NCBI RefSeq assembly: GCF_964340395.1
Contig: NC_135566.1
Coordinates: 23,292,135-23,356,134, forward strand
Source: Glandiceps talaboti
Lineage: Eukaryota > Hemichordata > Enteropneusta > Spengelidae
Length of the DNA stretch: 64,000 nucleotides
Direction: 5' to 3'
The notes under the pieces are model-generated. The model ran no database searches. It saw nothing but the letters and a program-made list of their open reading frames with translations, and was not told the DNA's origin. The stretch's first letter is position 1, and each line of letters starts with the position of its first letter. The position numbers and the translations under genes are program-made. Of the stretch, positions 48,248 through 57,590 are shown in pieces.

Positions 48248-49240
48248 ACCTCCCGTAAGGGTACGGGAGGTATTAAAAGAGGAATGTCTGTCTGTGTGTC
48301 TGTCATATGTCTGTCTGTATGTCCATCAGTGTGTGTGTCTGTGTCATCATTTTCTTAAAAACGGCTAGCTCAACTATACTGAAATTTAGTACACACAATG
48401 TTTGGGGTAATGGCTAGACCTGATTAGTTTTTGAGCGAGATCTGTTCATGTTAATTAGAGAAATTTGCATATCAATGAAATCAACTAATTAAGCAATATC
48501 TTAAGATTGCATACTTCAATTTCAATATAATTTAACGTATTCGTTAAACATAACAAAGTGCATTTGTCCTTTAAAGTTTGTTGATGTACCTTACAGCGTT
48601 AATGAATAATTTGCATAATCAATTAATTTTGATAATTAGGCTATATCTTAAGACTGCATACTTCAATTTCTATACAATTCCATCCATATGTTAACCATAA
48701 CAAATCACATATGTCCTATAAAGTACGTTGATGTACCTTACCATGTTAATGACCAATTTGCATAATTAATGTTTTTCTGTAATTAGGCTATATCTTAAGA
48801 CTGCATACTTCAATTTCAATATAATTTACTACATATATTAAACATAACAAAGTCCATATGCCCTATTAAGTTTGTTGATGTACCTTCTTACAGTGTTAAT
48901 GACTAATTGGATGATTAATTATTTTCAGTAATTAGGATGTATCTTAAGAATGCATATTTCAATTTCAATATCATTTAGTACATAATGTTAACAATAACAA
49001 AGCAGGTACGCCCTATAGAATTTGTTGATATAGCTTACAGTTGTAATGAAATACTTGCATAATTAATGATTTTAGGTAACTAGGCTGTATCTTAAAAATT
49101 CAAGCTTCAAATTTCATATGATATTATATGGTACACATATCAATCATAATAAACCGCACCTGTCGTTTGAACTTTGTTGATACTTTTTTTATCTTTAATG
49201 AGTAATTTGCATAATTAGTGATTCCCTTATGGGAAGCATT
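48248..49240 (+). mobile_element. Family C element, nearly complete
   Basis: Starts ACCTCCCGTAAGGGTACGGGAGGT, a perfect 9 bp stem (48249-48270). Then come a 'gtctgtctgtgtgtctgtc' patch, 'ttcttaaaaacggctagct', and about five units near 150 bp with 'aattaggctatatcttaaga', 'gcatacttcaatttcaatat' and 'ttgttgatgtaccttaca'. It ends 'cccttatgggaagc' (about 49226-49239), an inverted copy of the first 14 bases with a few changes. Confidence 0.75.
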
Positions 49241-49429
49241 CAGTTTAAATCTGGTATATTTTGTTGTTACCAACTCTTGTGTGAATTGAACTCTGGAGAC
49301 TGGGAAACAAACAATCACATTTTCACACATGAGACAATGGATGGTATGTAATAATAGTTAGAAGAGCCACACTGCCAGTGTTAACTAATCACACATAATT
49401 AGTAGGGAGAAGAATGAAAACTTTCCGAT

Positions 49430-49800
49430 CAATATTAATCACTTTGACCTTGACCTTCAAGGTCAATTATCAAAATCAAGCTATTTCTTTGCATATCACA
49501 GAACATGTTGATATTTATTTGCTGCTATGTTTGAAAGTAATTCAGAAGAAGATAAATAATCACAAGCATTACTTTTGATGCTAGCTTATATCACTATTTA
49601 TTGAATGTACTTGTAGTTAAACTTATTATTTACTGCTTAACTAAAAACTATGATACACATTGACCATTGATTCAGAGTCTTTCCTGCCATATTATCAGGT
49701 GCAAGATTTCTTTTAAGGAATTTGACAGTTGACCTTCACCTTTAGGTTCAGTTACCAAAATCAAGCTATTCTTCACATATTGCAGACCTTGTTTAAAGTA
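49430..49800 (+). mobile_element. Family D-like fragments
   Basis: Two diverged units with 'ctttgaccttgaccttcaag', 'caaaatcaagctat' and 'cacatattgcagacc'. They end about 55 bp before exon 7. Confidence 0.5.
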
Positions 49801-49854
49801 AATCTTGGGCATATTAAATAGAGCTTGATTCTTGACAAATGTTTTCATATGCAG

Positions 49855-49990
49855 GTAAGTCCAACAGAAAAATTGTACAAGGCCTAATCAAGTTACTTGG
49901 TGATGAAGATCGTTTGGTGAGAGAAAGCACTTGTTTGTCCCTTGGACATATGCATGCTGAAGATGCTGTCCCTCACATTGTCAACCTGTG
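49855..49990 (+). CDS. TIR-HEAT gene exon 7: HEAT repeat (residues 384-428)
   Basis: Acceptor tttcatatgcAG at 49853-49854; donor GTATGT at 49991. The phase is 1 in and 2 out; 136 nt. KIVQGLIKLLGDEDRLVRES followed by TCLSLGHMHAEDAVPHIVNL gives one HEAT repeat and the first helix of the next. Confidence 0.93.
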
Positions 49991-50742
49991 GTATGTATCA
50001 TGGTAGATTTTGTTGAATCTGATTTATGCACATTATGCAACCAAGGAGATCAACCAAGCCAATCATATCTTTAGTTTAGTATCCAATCAGGCAAATGTGA
50101 TTAAAACCTTCCCCGCCAGAACTGGATCCTTCACTCATTATATAAAGAGATAAACTTAGTGTTAGAGTTTTTAGAAGACCATCATACCAGATAACACTCT
50201 CAACTTTAGACCTGCTGTCAGGCTTGTCATTTGGTCAAAAAGCCCCACAGATTTCTTATATAAAGAGTGGATTATTACAATGGGTTCCATCCGTTCATAA
50301 TATGACATATCTCTGACATGAAATATCCAATTTCATTCAAACTTGGCACAACTGTCACAGTGACATATCTTTTGGGACATTCACATGTCACTTTGTATTG
50401 TGACAAGAAATATCCAATTTCATTCAAAGTTGACATATTTTATGGGTCATACACCCATCACTTTGTATTGTGACATATGTCATAGAGACTGTTTTCAAGT
50501 ATCTACCCCATATTATCATGTGCAAGCTTTCTTTTAAAGGGAAGGTCCAATCAAATGACATTGCAATTTCTATCAATAAAATAAATGTGTGACAAGTGAT
50601 TTATACCATTTTTTAAACTCAATTATCTTTGGTATAGCTTTACCATGTGTACCACCTGTTGTATAATGGTTTAACCTATACCAACATATCTGTATGTCAC
50701 ATGATCACTTTATTAGTTAATACTTTACTTCTAATAGAGACT
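49991..50742. other. Intron 7, first part
   Basis: Two short units near 50270-50470 ('gacatgaaatatccaatttc', 'attcaaacttggcacaac') resemble the family B/D 'gactgatttcaaacttgg' phrase. The rest is unrecognised. Confidence 0.4.
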
Positions 50743-51095
50743 AGTACTTAGCAGCAGTACATGTGTCTTGTGTCTGTATGTGTATGACTAAATGTATAAG
50801 TCTACTTAGCAGCAGTACATGTGTCTTGTGTCTGTATGTGTACAACTGAATCTATAAGTCTACTTAGCAGCAGTACGTGTGTCTTGTGTCTGTATGTGTA
50901 CGACTTAATGTATAAGTCTACTTAGCAGCAGTACGTGTGTTTTGTGTCTGTATGTGTACGACTGAATCTATAAGTCTACTTAGCAGCAGTACATGTGTCT
51001 TGTGTCTGTATGTGTACGACTGAATGTATAAGTCTACTTAGCAGCAGTACGTGTGTCTTGTGTCTGTATCTGTACGACTGAATGTATAAGTCTAC
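50743..51095. repeat. Tandem array, six units of about 60 bp
   Basis: Units contain 'acttagcagcagtacatgtg', 'tcttgtgtctgtatgtgtac' and 'gactgaatgtataagtctac', with very few differences. This is a young minisatellite within intron 7. Confidence 0.9.
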
Positions 51096-51509
51096 AGACC
51101 ATAACAGTCATGTATGTCGCCATTTTGTCCTTAAGTATAGCGCCTGCCAGTGTTTACTTTGAGAAATTGTGACATCACGTCATCCTATCACTGAGTGAAA
51201 AGTATTCCATGTATAAACCCAGTAAATGTTACCAGTTCCTGATCATTTTACCTGAGTTCCCCATGAGTGTGGACCATGATCAAAGTGAAATGACAGAAAA
51301 CATATAAAATGCTTTGAAATTGTTGTTTTAACTTTGTAAAGAAAGCTAGCGTCGTAAAATATCTTCAGTATGATTGTAATGTTTTTTAATACAATGCATA
51401 ATCTGATTGTATGCTTTGCTTTACGTGGAACTGAGAGTCGATTGTTATCATTTTGATACATGTACATCTATATCAACGTAAAACGACAAAACACTATAAA
51501 TGTGAACAC

Positions 51510-52010
51510 AGAAAAATTATGTAAATTAGAGCTAGAAATGTATTTTTTGATCAGAAATCTATAATTCCAAATAATTTAGTGCATCGGGTTGAAATTTGAT
51601 GGGAATGTTCTTGGTGTGTTTAGATTAAGAATTGTTCATGACATGATGATTCCATCAGTGATATACAAATTAGGTCTAAAAATGTGTCTTTTTTGGTCCA
51701 AAATCTATAATTCCAAAACCACTAAGCAGATTGGGTTGAAATTTGATGGGGATGCATCTGGGCATGTATAGATGAAGCTGTATTCATAACATGATGATCC
51801 CATCAGTGATATGCAAATTAGGTCTGAAAATGTTACTTTTAGTCAAAACTTATTGACACTTGTCACGGTTATGACACAATTGGCCCTAGCAACCATGACT
51901 ACGTTCTTAGCAACAATGAAATGATGGTTTATATTGCAAAGATGAAAAGTGGGAAGGGCAGGCAAGTTAAAGATTCTAAAACTGTATGCAAATATGCCTA
52001 GCAATATTTC
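51510..52010 (+). mobile_element. Family A fragment, copy 8
   Basis: Two or three units with 'ctataattccaaaaccacta', 'tgatgatcccatcagtgata' and 'aaattaggtctgaaaatgt', then one 'gccctagcaaccatgact' unit. No head and no end. Confidence 0.65.
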
Positions 52011-52714
52011 ATATTTTATATCAAAGAAAGTGTTAGTGGTCTTAATTACAAGCTAGCCATGCCATCATAACTAGTAAGAAAGAATATTAACAGAATATTT
52101 CATTCTAGTTAAGATAATAATGATTTGCATAAAACATTGAAACCTTGAAATGGGTCCTTTATATATAAACAAAACCAATTCTTTAACATAAAATCTCATA
52201 TTACAGTTTGGGTGTCTATAAGTTGTGAAAAACGATTCAGTATGATCAAAAACATTTGATTAGATACTGAAATGGCATATATATGTCTTGAAAATGGCAG
52301 CCATATTGCATATATGATTGGCTAACATTGTTTTCTTACTCAGTGACCCTTTAACTAATATCAAATGATATACATGTACTTTGTAACAAACTCGTGCTTG
52401 TCATACAAAGTGAGTGAATTTGGTCAAAAAACACCCTTATCTGGTCTGTTTCTTTGATTAAACTGAAAAGACATCACAATATTGATATCTTTGTGAACTA
52501 CTGACATGTTACAGTTTGTACTTAACCGCTTTTAGGCAAGATATGGGTACATTTCAGCTGTTCCAGCAGAAAACGCTAACTTTGCCATGGCCACCATAAT
52601 GCATGACCTGTAGATGGTGCTAGAGAGTGCTATTCAATTGATTGAATATACTTATTAAATAACTTTATTGCATATGAAACTAATTTTAGTTTCCTTTTGG
52701 TTTCATTTATGCAG
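52011..52714. other. Intron 7, last part
   Basis: Unrecognised. Ends in a pyrimidine-rich run (tttccttttggtttcattta) before the exon 8 acceptor. Confidence 0.4.
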
Positions 52715-52853
52715 GAGAAATGATGCTATATCCCATGTACGGAATGCAGCTGAGCTTGCCTTGAGTCTGATGGGTGCTGACAAAGCTAGAGAGGCTCTCA
52801 AAATGACAAAGGTGCTTGGGGATGAAATGAAAAGACTAGAAAACCCAACATAA
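52715..52853 (+). CDS. TIR-HEAT gene exon 8: last HEAT repeat and C-terminus (residues 429-474, stop)
   Basis: Acceptor catttatgcAG at 52713-52714. The phase is 2 in. It encodes RNDAISHVRNAAELALSLMG, the second helix of a HEAT repeat, then ADKAREALKMTKVLGDEMKR and the end LENPT. The stop TAA is at 52851-52853. The end of the protein is a charged amphipathic helix. The complete protein is short for a scaffold but closed at both ends. Confidence 0.93.
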
Positions 52854-52932
52854 GGATTTGAAAATGCCAAATAACCATAGTGATAATTGTGAACCATTTA
52901 GGTTTGTAAGAAACAAACAGATGAAATTGCCA

Positions 52933-52938
52933 AATAAA
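52933..52938 (+). promoter_or_regulatory. Candidate poly(A) signal of the TIR-HEAT gene
   Basis: AATAAA 80 bases after the stop codon. Family A repeat sequence begins about 100 bases further on. Another AATAAA lies at 54269-54274 (in gttaataaatgt) and could serve a longer 3' UTR. Confidence 0.5.
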
Positions 52939-53039
52939 GAGAATGGTAATATTGGACCATTAAGTCCATAGATAAATGTAAAGATGAATATGCCAAATCA
53001 GAATAATGATAGAAAGGACCCTCTAAGAAGACAATAAAA

Positions 53040-53370
53040 CAAATGTAAGACTGACAACTCCCATAGCAACAGCCAAATAACCATGTATATTGCAAAGATA
53101 ACAGGAATAGGAACACATGAATAAACATTCAAAAATGTGCCTAGCAACAAGACCACGCCCATAGTAACAGCCAAATGATAACATATATTGCAAAGATAAC
53201 AACAGGGATTAATGGAAAATTGAATAAACATTTTTTAAAAAAATGTAAATTTGCCTAGCAACAAGACCACGCCCATAGCAACAGCCACATGATCGCGTAT
53301 ATCGCAAAAATAGCAACATGGTTGGTTAGGCAACTGGATAGTCATTCAGCAAGTGAACACCTATTGTTAG
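53040..53370 (+). mobile_element. Family A fragment, copy 9 (3' units only), just behind the gene
   Basis: Three units with 'cccatagcaacagccaaata', 'atattgcaaagataacaaca' and 'gcctagcaacaagaccacgc'. It may be part of a long 3' UTR. Confidence 0.7.
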
Positions 53371-53394
53371 CAGAACTGATCAGGTATTGGTAAT

Positions 53395-53705
53395 CATTTC
53401 ATGAATACTACTGAGCCATTTGTATAAATAATGGTTTTCGGTAATTAGGCTATATCTTAAGAATGCACACTTCAAATTCAATATAATTGGATACATACAT
53501 TGCTGATAACAAAGTGGATGTGTCATATAAAGTTTGATGATACAGCTTGTAGTTATAATGACTTATTTGCATAATTAATTATTTCAGTAGTTAGGCAATG
53601 TCTTAAGAATGCATGCTTCAAATTGAATATGATTTGAAATTGGTACTTAATTCAAGCAAAACAAAGGGCACATATGAAAAACTTGTTGATGTAGCTTTTT
53701 AGTCC
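53395..53705 (+). mobile_element. Family C fragment (two units)
   Basis: 'aattaggctatatcttaaga', 'atgcacacttcaaattcaat' and 'tttgcataattaattatttc' match the tandem units of 48248-49240; about two units remain. Confidence 0.65.
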
Positions 53706-54650
53706 CCAGTGTAAATTGGAATCATGCTTCTTTAATCAAAGTAATTTGAATAATTATGTGCATGCATAAATATGATCTTAATTTGTCCAGGTCATCTCCA
53801 TACCCACCTTTAACCCAAAATATGAACGTTATTTGCATGTGCACAAGTTGGCCTCAAAGTTGAAATTCCATATTTGAGGCTTTGAATGCAAATCTTGTAA
53901 CCTTTATGTAATAAATTTTGGTATAATAATAGTAGTAGTACATGTGCAGTAGTTGGATGCCAAGATTTACAAGGTTTTGTAAGTACTACTTATGCTGAAA
54001 ATACAAATTTGTGAAAAAGGACATATATAGCCGTCTTCTATTTAATGTTTGATAACTATTTGTATGGTCTGGAGTGAAAAAAAACGTTAACTTGATAGAA
54101 TTCCAAAAATAATGAATGGTGATTTAAAATCAATTAACAGGACATGAGAGTAATACAGTGCCAATAACTTCACATGTCATGTTCTATTTTGTATATATTT
54201 CTTTGTGTTATGTATTGGTTGTAATCACATTAGTTTTTTGATTGCATTTTGTATTTAATGAATTGTGTTAATAAATGTAGATATATTACTCCCAATCCAT
54301 TTGCTTGTCTTGTTATTATTCAAGCCAGCACATTGCATTGACCTTTGCCAGAGGTAAAAGACATTGACAAATGGCCTTCGTTACAGCTTGGGTATAACAT
54401 ATATATGTGTGTGTGTCTATGTGTGTGTCTGTGTGTAATATAATATCTAATTCTATCTGTCTGTATATCTGTATTTGTCTGTCTGTCTATTTGTCTATCT
54501 CGTTTATTAAGGAGTCCCAATCAGAACTGATTTCAAAGTGCCGCCATGAAAACAAATACATTCTTTCATTCCACCATGTCAAACCTCAACGCGCATCACA
54601 TCCGGGTACCAGTTCTTCTGCGAGTTCGAATTCCATCACTTGAATTTCCG
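53706..54650. other. Intergenic, unrecognised
   Basis: AT-rich sequence. CTGT/ATCT microsatellite patches lie near 54400-54500. No ORF worth calling. Confidence 0.4.
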
Positions 54651-54661
54651 TTAAAATTTTA

Positions 54662-54705
54662 GTCGTCCGAAGATCGCATTCAAGCGTGAAACTCTGAGTA
54701 ACGGC
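54662..54705 (+). ncRNA. Hammerhead ribozyme motif 1 (one core base changed)
   Basis: Stem I GUCGU (54662-54666) pairs with ACGGC (54701-54705). The core reads CCGAAGA where CUGANGA is expected, so only U4 is changed to C. Stem II is CGC...GCG. GAAA is at 54688-54691, a short stem III is ACU...AGU, and A sits at the cleavage position. The fold is preserved and stem I differs from motif 3 by paired changes, but activity is probably reduced. Confidence 0.55.
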
Positions 54706-54919
54706 TCCGTACCATAACTTGTGTATTTTGTGTAAATACAGCTCTACTTTGCAGTATTGAGCGCTTTTCCTTCAGTTTATGACTTACCTCTTACACTGAA
54801 TTAGTATATATATATATATATATACAACTCAACATATACAATATGTCTATACTGGAGCAAACAGTGCTCAATACATATACATGTAGAGCGGTATAACTAT
54901 TAAACGGTACGTACCGTTA

Positions 54920-54961
54920 GTCGTCCGATGATTGTGTAAGCATGAAACACTGTGTAACGGC
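54920..54961 (+). ncRNA. Hammerhead ribozyme motif 2 (one core base changed)
   Basis: Stem I GUCGU (54920-54924) pairs with ACGGC (54957-54961). The core is CCGAUGA, again with U4 to C. Stem II is short (UGU/GCA). GAAA is at 54944-54947 and stem III is ACA...UGU. It starts 258 bp after motif 1, with homologous spacer sequence (TA)n, 'acagtgctc' and 'agcggtataactatt'. Confidence 0.55.
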
Positions 54962-55105
54962 TCCTGTGTATCTTACTTGATACTATACTATTTTTAATAG
55001 TTATATATATATATATAACTCGGTAAGTATCAATCTGCTAAGACAGTGCTCTATACCGCAGTGGCAGAGCATAATAGTTTTTGGTAGTTCTGGAACTCTT
55101 TCTTG

Positions 55106-55148
55106 GTTGTAACTCGGAGTTTCACGCATAGTGCGATCATCAGACAAC
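55106..55148 (-). ncRNA. Hammerhead ribozyme motif 4 (minus strand, intact core)
   Basis: Exact inverted copy of the motif at 55230-55272, with the same stems and the full CUGAUGA and GAAA core when read on the minus strand. Confidence 0.7.
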
Positions 55149-55229
55149 TCAACCAACACATAGACAATAGTGATGATATTTCTATTGTCTGCACTCTATA
55201 TAAACAGCACACCCAGAGAGTAGAAATCA

Positions 55230-55272
55230 GTTGTCTGATGATCGCACTATGCGTGAAACTCCGAGTTACAAC
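55230..55272 (+). ncRNA. Hammerhead ribozyme motif 3 (intact core)
   Basis: Stem I GUUGU (55230-55234) pairs with ACAAC (55268-55272). The core CUGAUGA follows stem I. Stem II is CGCA-CUA-UGCG. GAAA comes next, with a minimal stem III ACU-CCG-AGU and U at the cleavage position. Short stem III type I hammerheads of this sort are known in Penelope-like elements and in animal retrozymes, where they cut tandem transcripts into unit RNAs. Folding was done by eye. Confidence 0.72.
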
Positions 55273-55299
55273 CAAGAAAGAGTTCCAGAACTACCAAAA

Positions 55300-55305
<6 letters not shown>

Positions 55306-55337
<32 letters not shown>

Positions 55338-55612
55338 CTGTCTGTCTGTCTATGTGAGTCTGTGTCTGTTTGTCTGTGTGTGTGTTTTCTATAAAAGTTT
55401 TATATAAACAAAGCAGATAATTCTTTGTCATAATTTGGCTGTACTTTCATCTTTCAACAAAACTTTGTCCTAATTTTATTAAAATTACAGTCCAGTTGTT
55501 GAAAATGTAACATTTTAAAGCTGCACTGGCTGTAGTTGGGGACCGGTCAGTTATTTTCATACATTACTAGTCGAGTTCCTGACTACAGTGTTCCGACTTT
55601 ATCTAACGTTTA
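55306..55612. other. GT/CTGT microsatellite and unrecognised flank
   Basis: (GT)n/(CTGT)n at about 55311-55385. The motif 'ggggaccggtcagttatttt' at 55539 resembles the start of the inverted repeat at 55613. Confidence 0.5.
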
Positions 55613-55916
55613 TTAGGGACCGGTCAGTTTCTCCAGTCGGGGGGGGGGGGGGGGGGGGGGATTCTTAAATCGGGCCGACAAAAAGTCACTGACCCCCCTA
55701 TCTGTAAAACCAAAAACAGGCTGACCCTCCATATCACTTAATTCTAAAACATGATAACACCCCCCCCCCCCCCCCCCATATATAATATTCGCATGACAGG
55801 TATTTTTTGATTGCGACTCAGTGTGGACTGCTTGACTCTCTTGCATATACTTTATAAGATCCCGGGTTAGCACTATCATAATTATAATTATTGACTACAC
55901 AGGGTAAATATATTTG

Positions 55917-57010
55917 AAAAGGAGTTTAATAGCATCTTGACAGTGAAAGGGGAAAGCTTGAGAAGGGAATATGTACATCTCTTATGGGTGGTCCTAGGGG
56001 GTCTCCCCCTAGAAGCCCAGGAGGTTTTTAACTTTGAAAAGTCATTTTTGAGACTATTCAGACATTTTCAGAAAATAATTTCCAAGCTTTACAAGACAGC
56101 ACCAACATGTAAAAAGCAACTACATAAGGTTGAAATATTTTTGAAATATAGTTTGATAGGATCTTGAGACGGGGATGTGTACACCTCATGTGGGGGAGGG
56201 GGTCCTGGGGGTCTCCCCCTGGAGGTTTTTTACTCTGAAAAGTCAATTTTGAGACTGTTCAGACCCTTTCAGACAATAATTTCCAAGCCTTACAAGACAA
56301 CACCAACAGGTAAAAAACAACTTCATAGGGTTGAAACACTTTTGAAATATACTTTGATAGCATCTTGACAGTAAGAGGGGAAGAGCTTGAGACTGGAATA
56401 TGTCCACCTCACGTGGGGGGGGGGGGGGGTCTCCCTCTAGAAGCCCTGGAGGATTTTTACTCTTATAGCCAATATTAAGCTATTCAGACCCTTTCAAGCA
56501 ATAACTTAATCCATGCTTTACAAGACAGCAAGTATCAGAAACTACTCTTTATAACTTACACTAAGGGTTGAAATATGTTCTTAAAAAGTTAAATGGCATC
56601 ATCATATACATGTAGTAAAAGTCAGCACATCTAATGGTAGTATCATTCGTCGGGGAGAGTTGGAGTTTAAGGCAATTTTAGACTATCTTGGCAAACATTT
56701 CACATCTTGAAAAGATAATATCATCTCAAATTAGAATAGGGTGAAAACATTTAAGAAAAGTTTAATACCATTATGATAGTAAAAAGATTGTTGGTGCATC
56801 TGATTGTTGGTTGAATGCATGAGTGACCTCTGGGGTGAGGGAGTCCTTGGGGTTTTTCCCCTGGCAGATCTGCAGTTTTTTGCTTGAGATACTAAGGCAA
56901 TGTTTAGATTATTCATAACCTTTGAGGTAATATTTCCAAGCTTCAAAAAGCTAACATAAATGTACGTTTTAAATGAGTTTCCCATATCACATAAAATGGA
57001 CACGTAACAT
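55917..57010. repeat. Tandem array, four units of about 205-230 bp
   Basis: Units contain 'agcatcttgacagtgaaagg', 'ggtcctagggggtctccccc', 'cattttcagaaaataatttc' and 'caagctttacaagacagcac'. The last unit (about 56750-57010) is separated and diverged. Each unit has a small GGGGGtCTCCCCC hairpin. ORFs through it are repeat shadows. Confidence 0.75.
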
Positions 57011-57393
57011 TAGTATAGGGGCATTAATATTGCATGCATGTATAGTAAAGTCACCGGTATGTTGGAGAACTTTACGTGGTCATACCTAGTGTATAATAGA
57101 AACTGGAATCTGATGAGATGTGGTAATTTGTAGTGTCAATAACATGACAAGTAGAACAATTTAGATTAACTTTATTAACTATTAATTTAGATTAACTTTT
57201 AACATTTATAAACTATCTATGAAAATTACCATTACGAAAACTTCAAGTTCACTTTTGCCCCAAACTGCAATTTAAGTGAAGCATTGATTGTGAAACAGCT
57301 AAGCATTTACATGACATGTTCTGTAACTAGTGTGGTAGCTAGGTAATACCGGTACATGTATATGAATATGTATCATTATGTTTGAACTAATAA

Positions 57394-57556
57394 GGCTGCT
57401 TTCACAAAAACTTGTTGGGGGGGGGGGGGGGGGACTTGAAAATATATGGATAGTGTGTGTGTGTGTGGGGGGGGGGGGGGTACCTGAAAATAAATTGACA
57501 TCATGACTTTTCAAACATGGGAAAATAAGCTTTTAAAATGTTGGTCTTCCTTTTTC

Positions 57557-57590
<34 letters not shown>

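Larger units (their letters stand above)
55072..55305. mobile_element. Foldback with exact 67 bp arms, each holding a hammerhead
   Basis: 55083-55149 and 55229-55295 are perfect inverted copies; a further dozen bases outside match with one gap. The 79 bp loop contains a smaller hairpin (agacaatag/ctattgtct). The identical arms indicate a young event. Confidence 0.9.

Noticed and set aside
55051-55357. Paired ORFs of 74 and 84 codons on opposite strands
   Set aside because: They are mirror images caused by the perfect inverted repeat holding the hammerheads.
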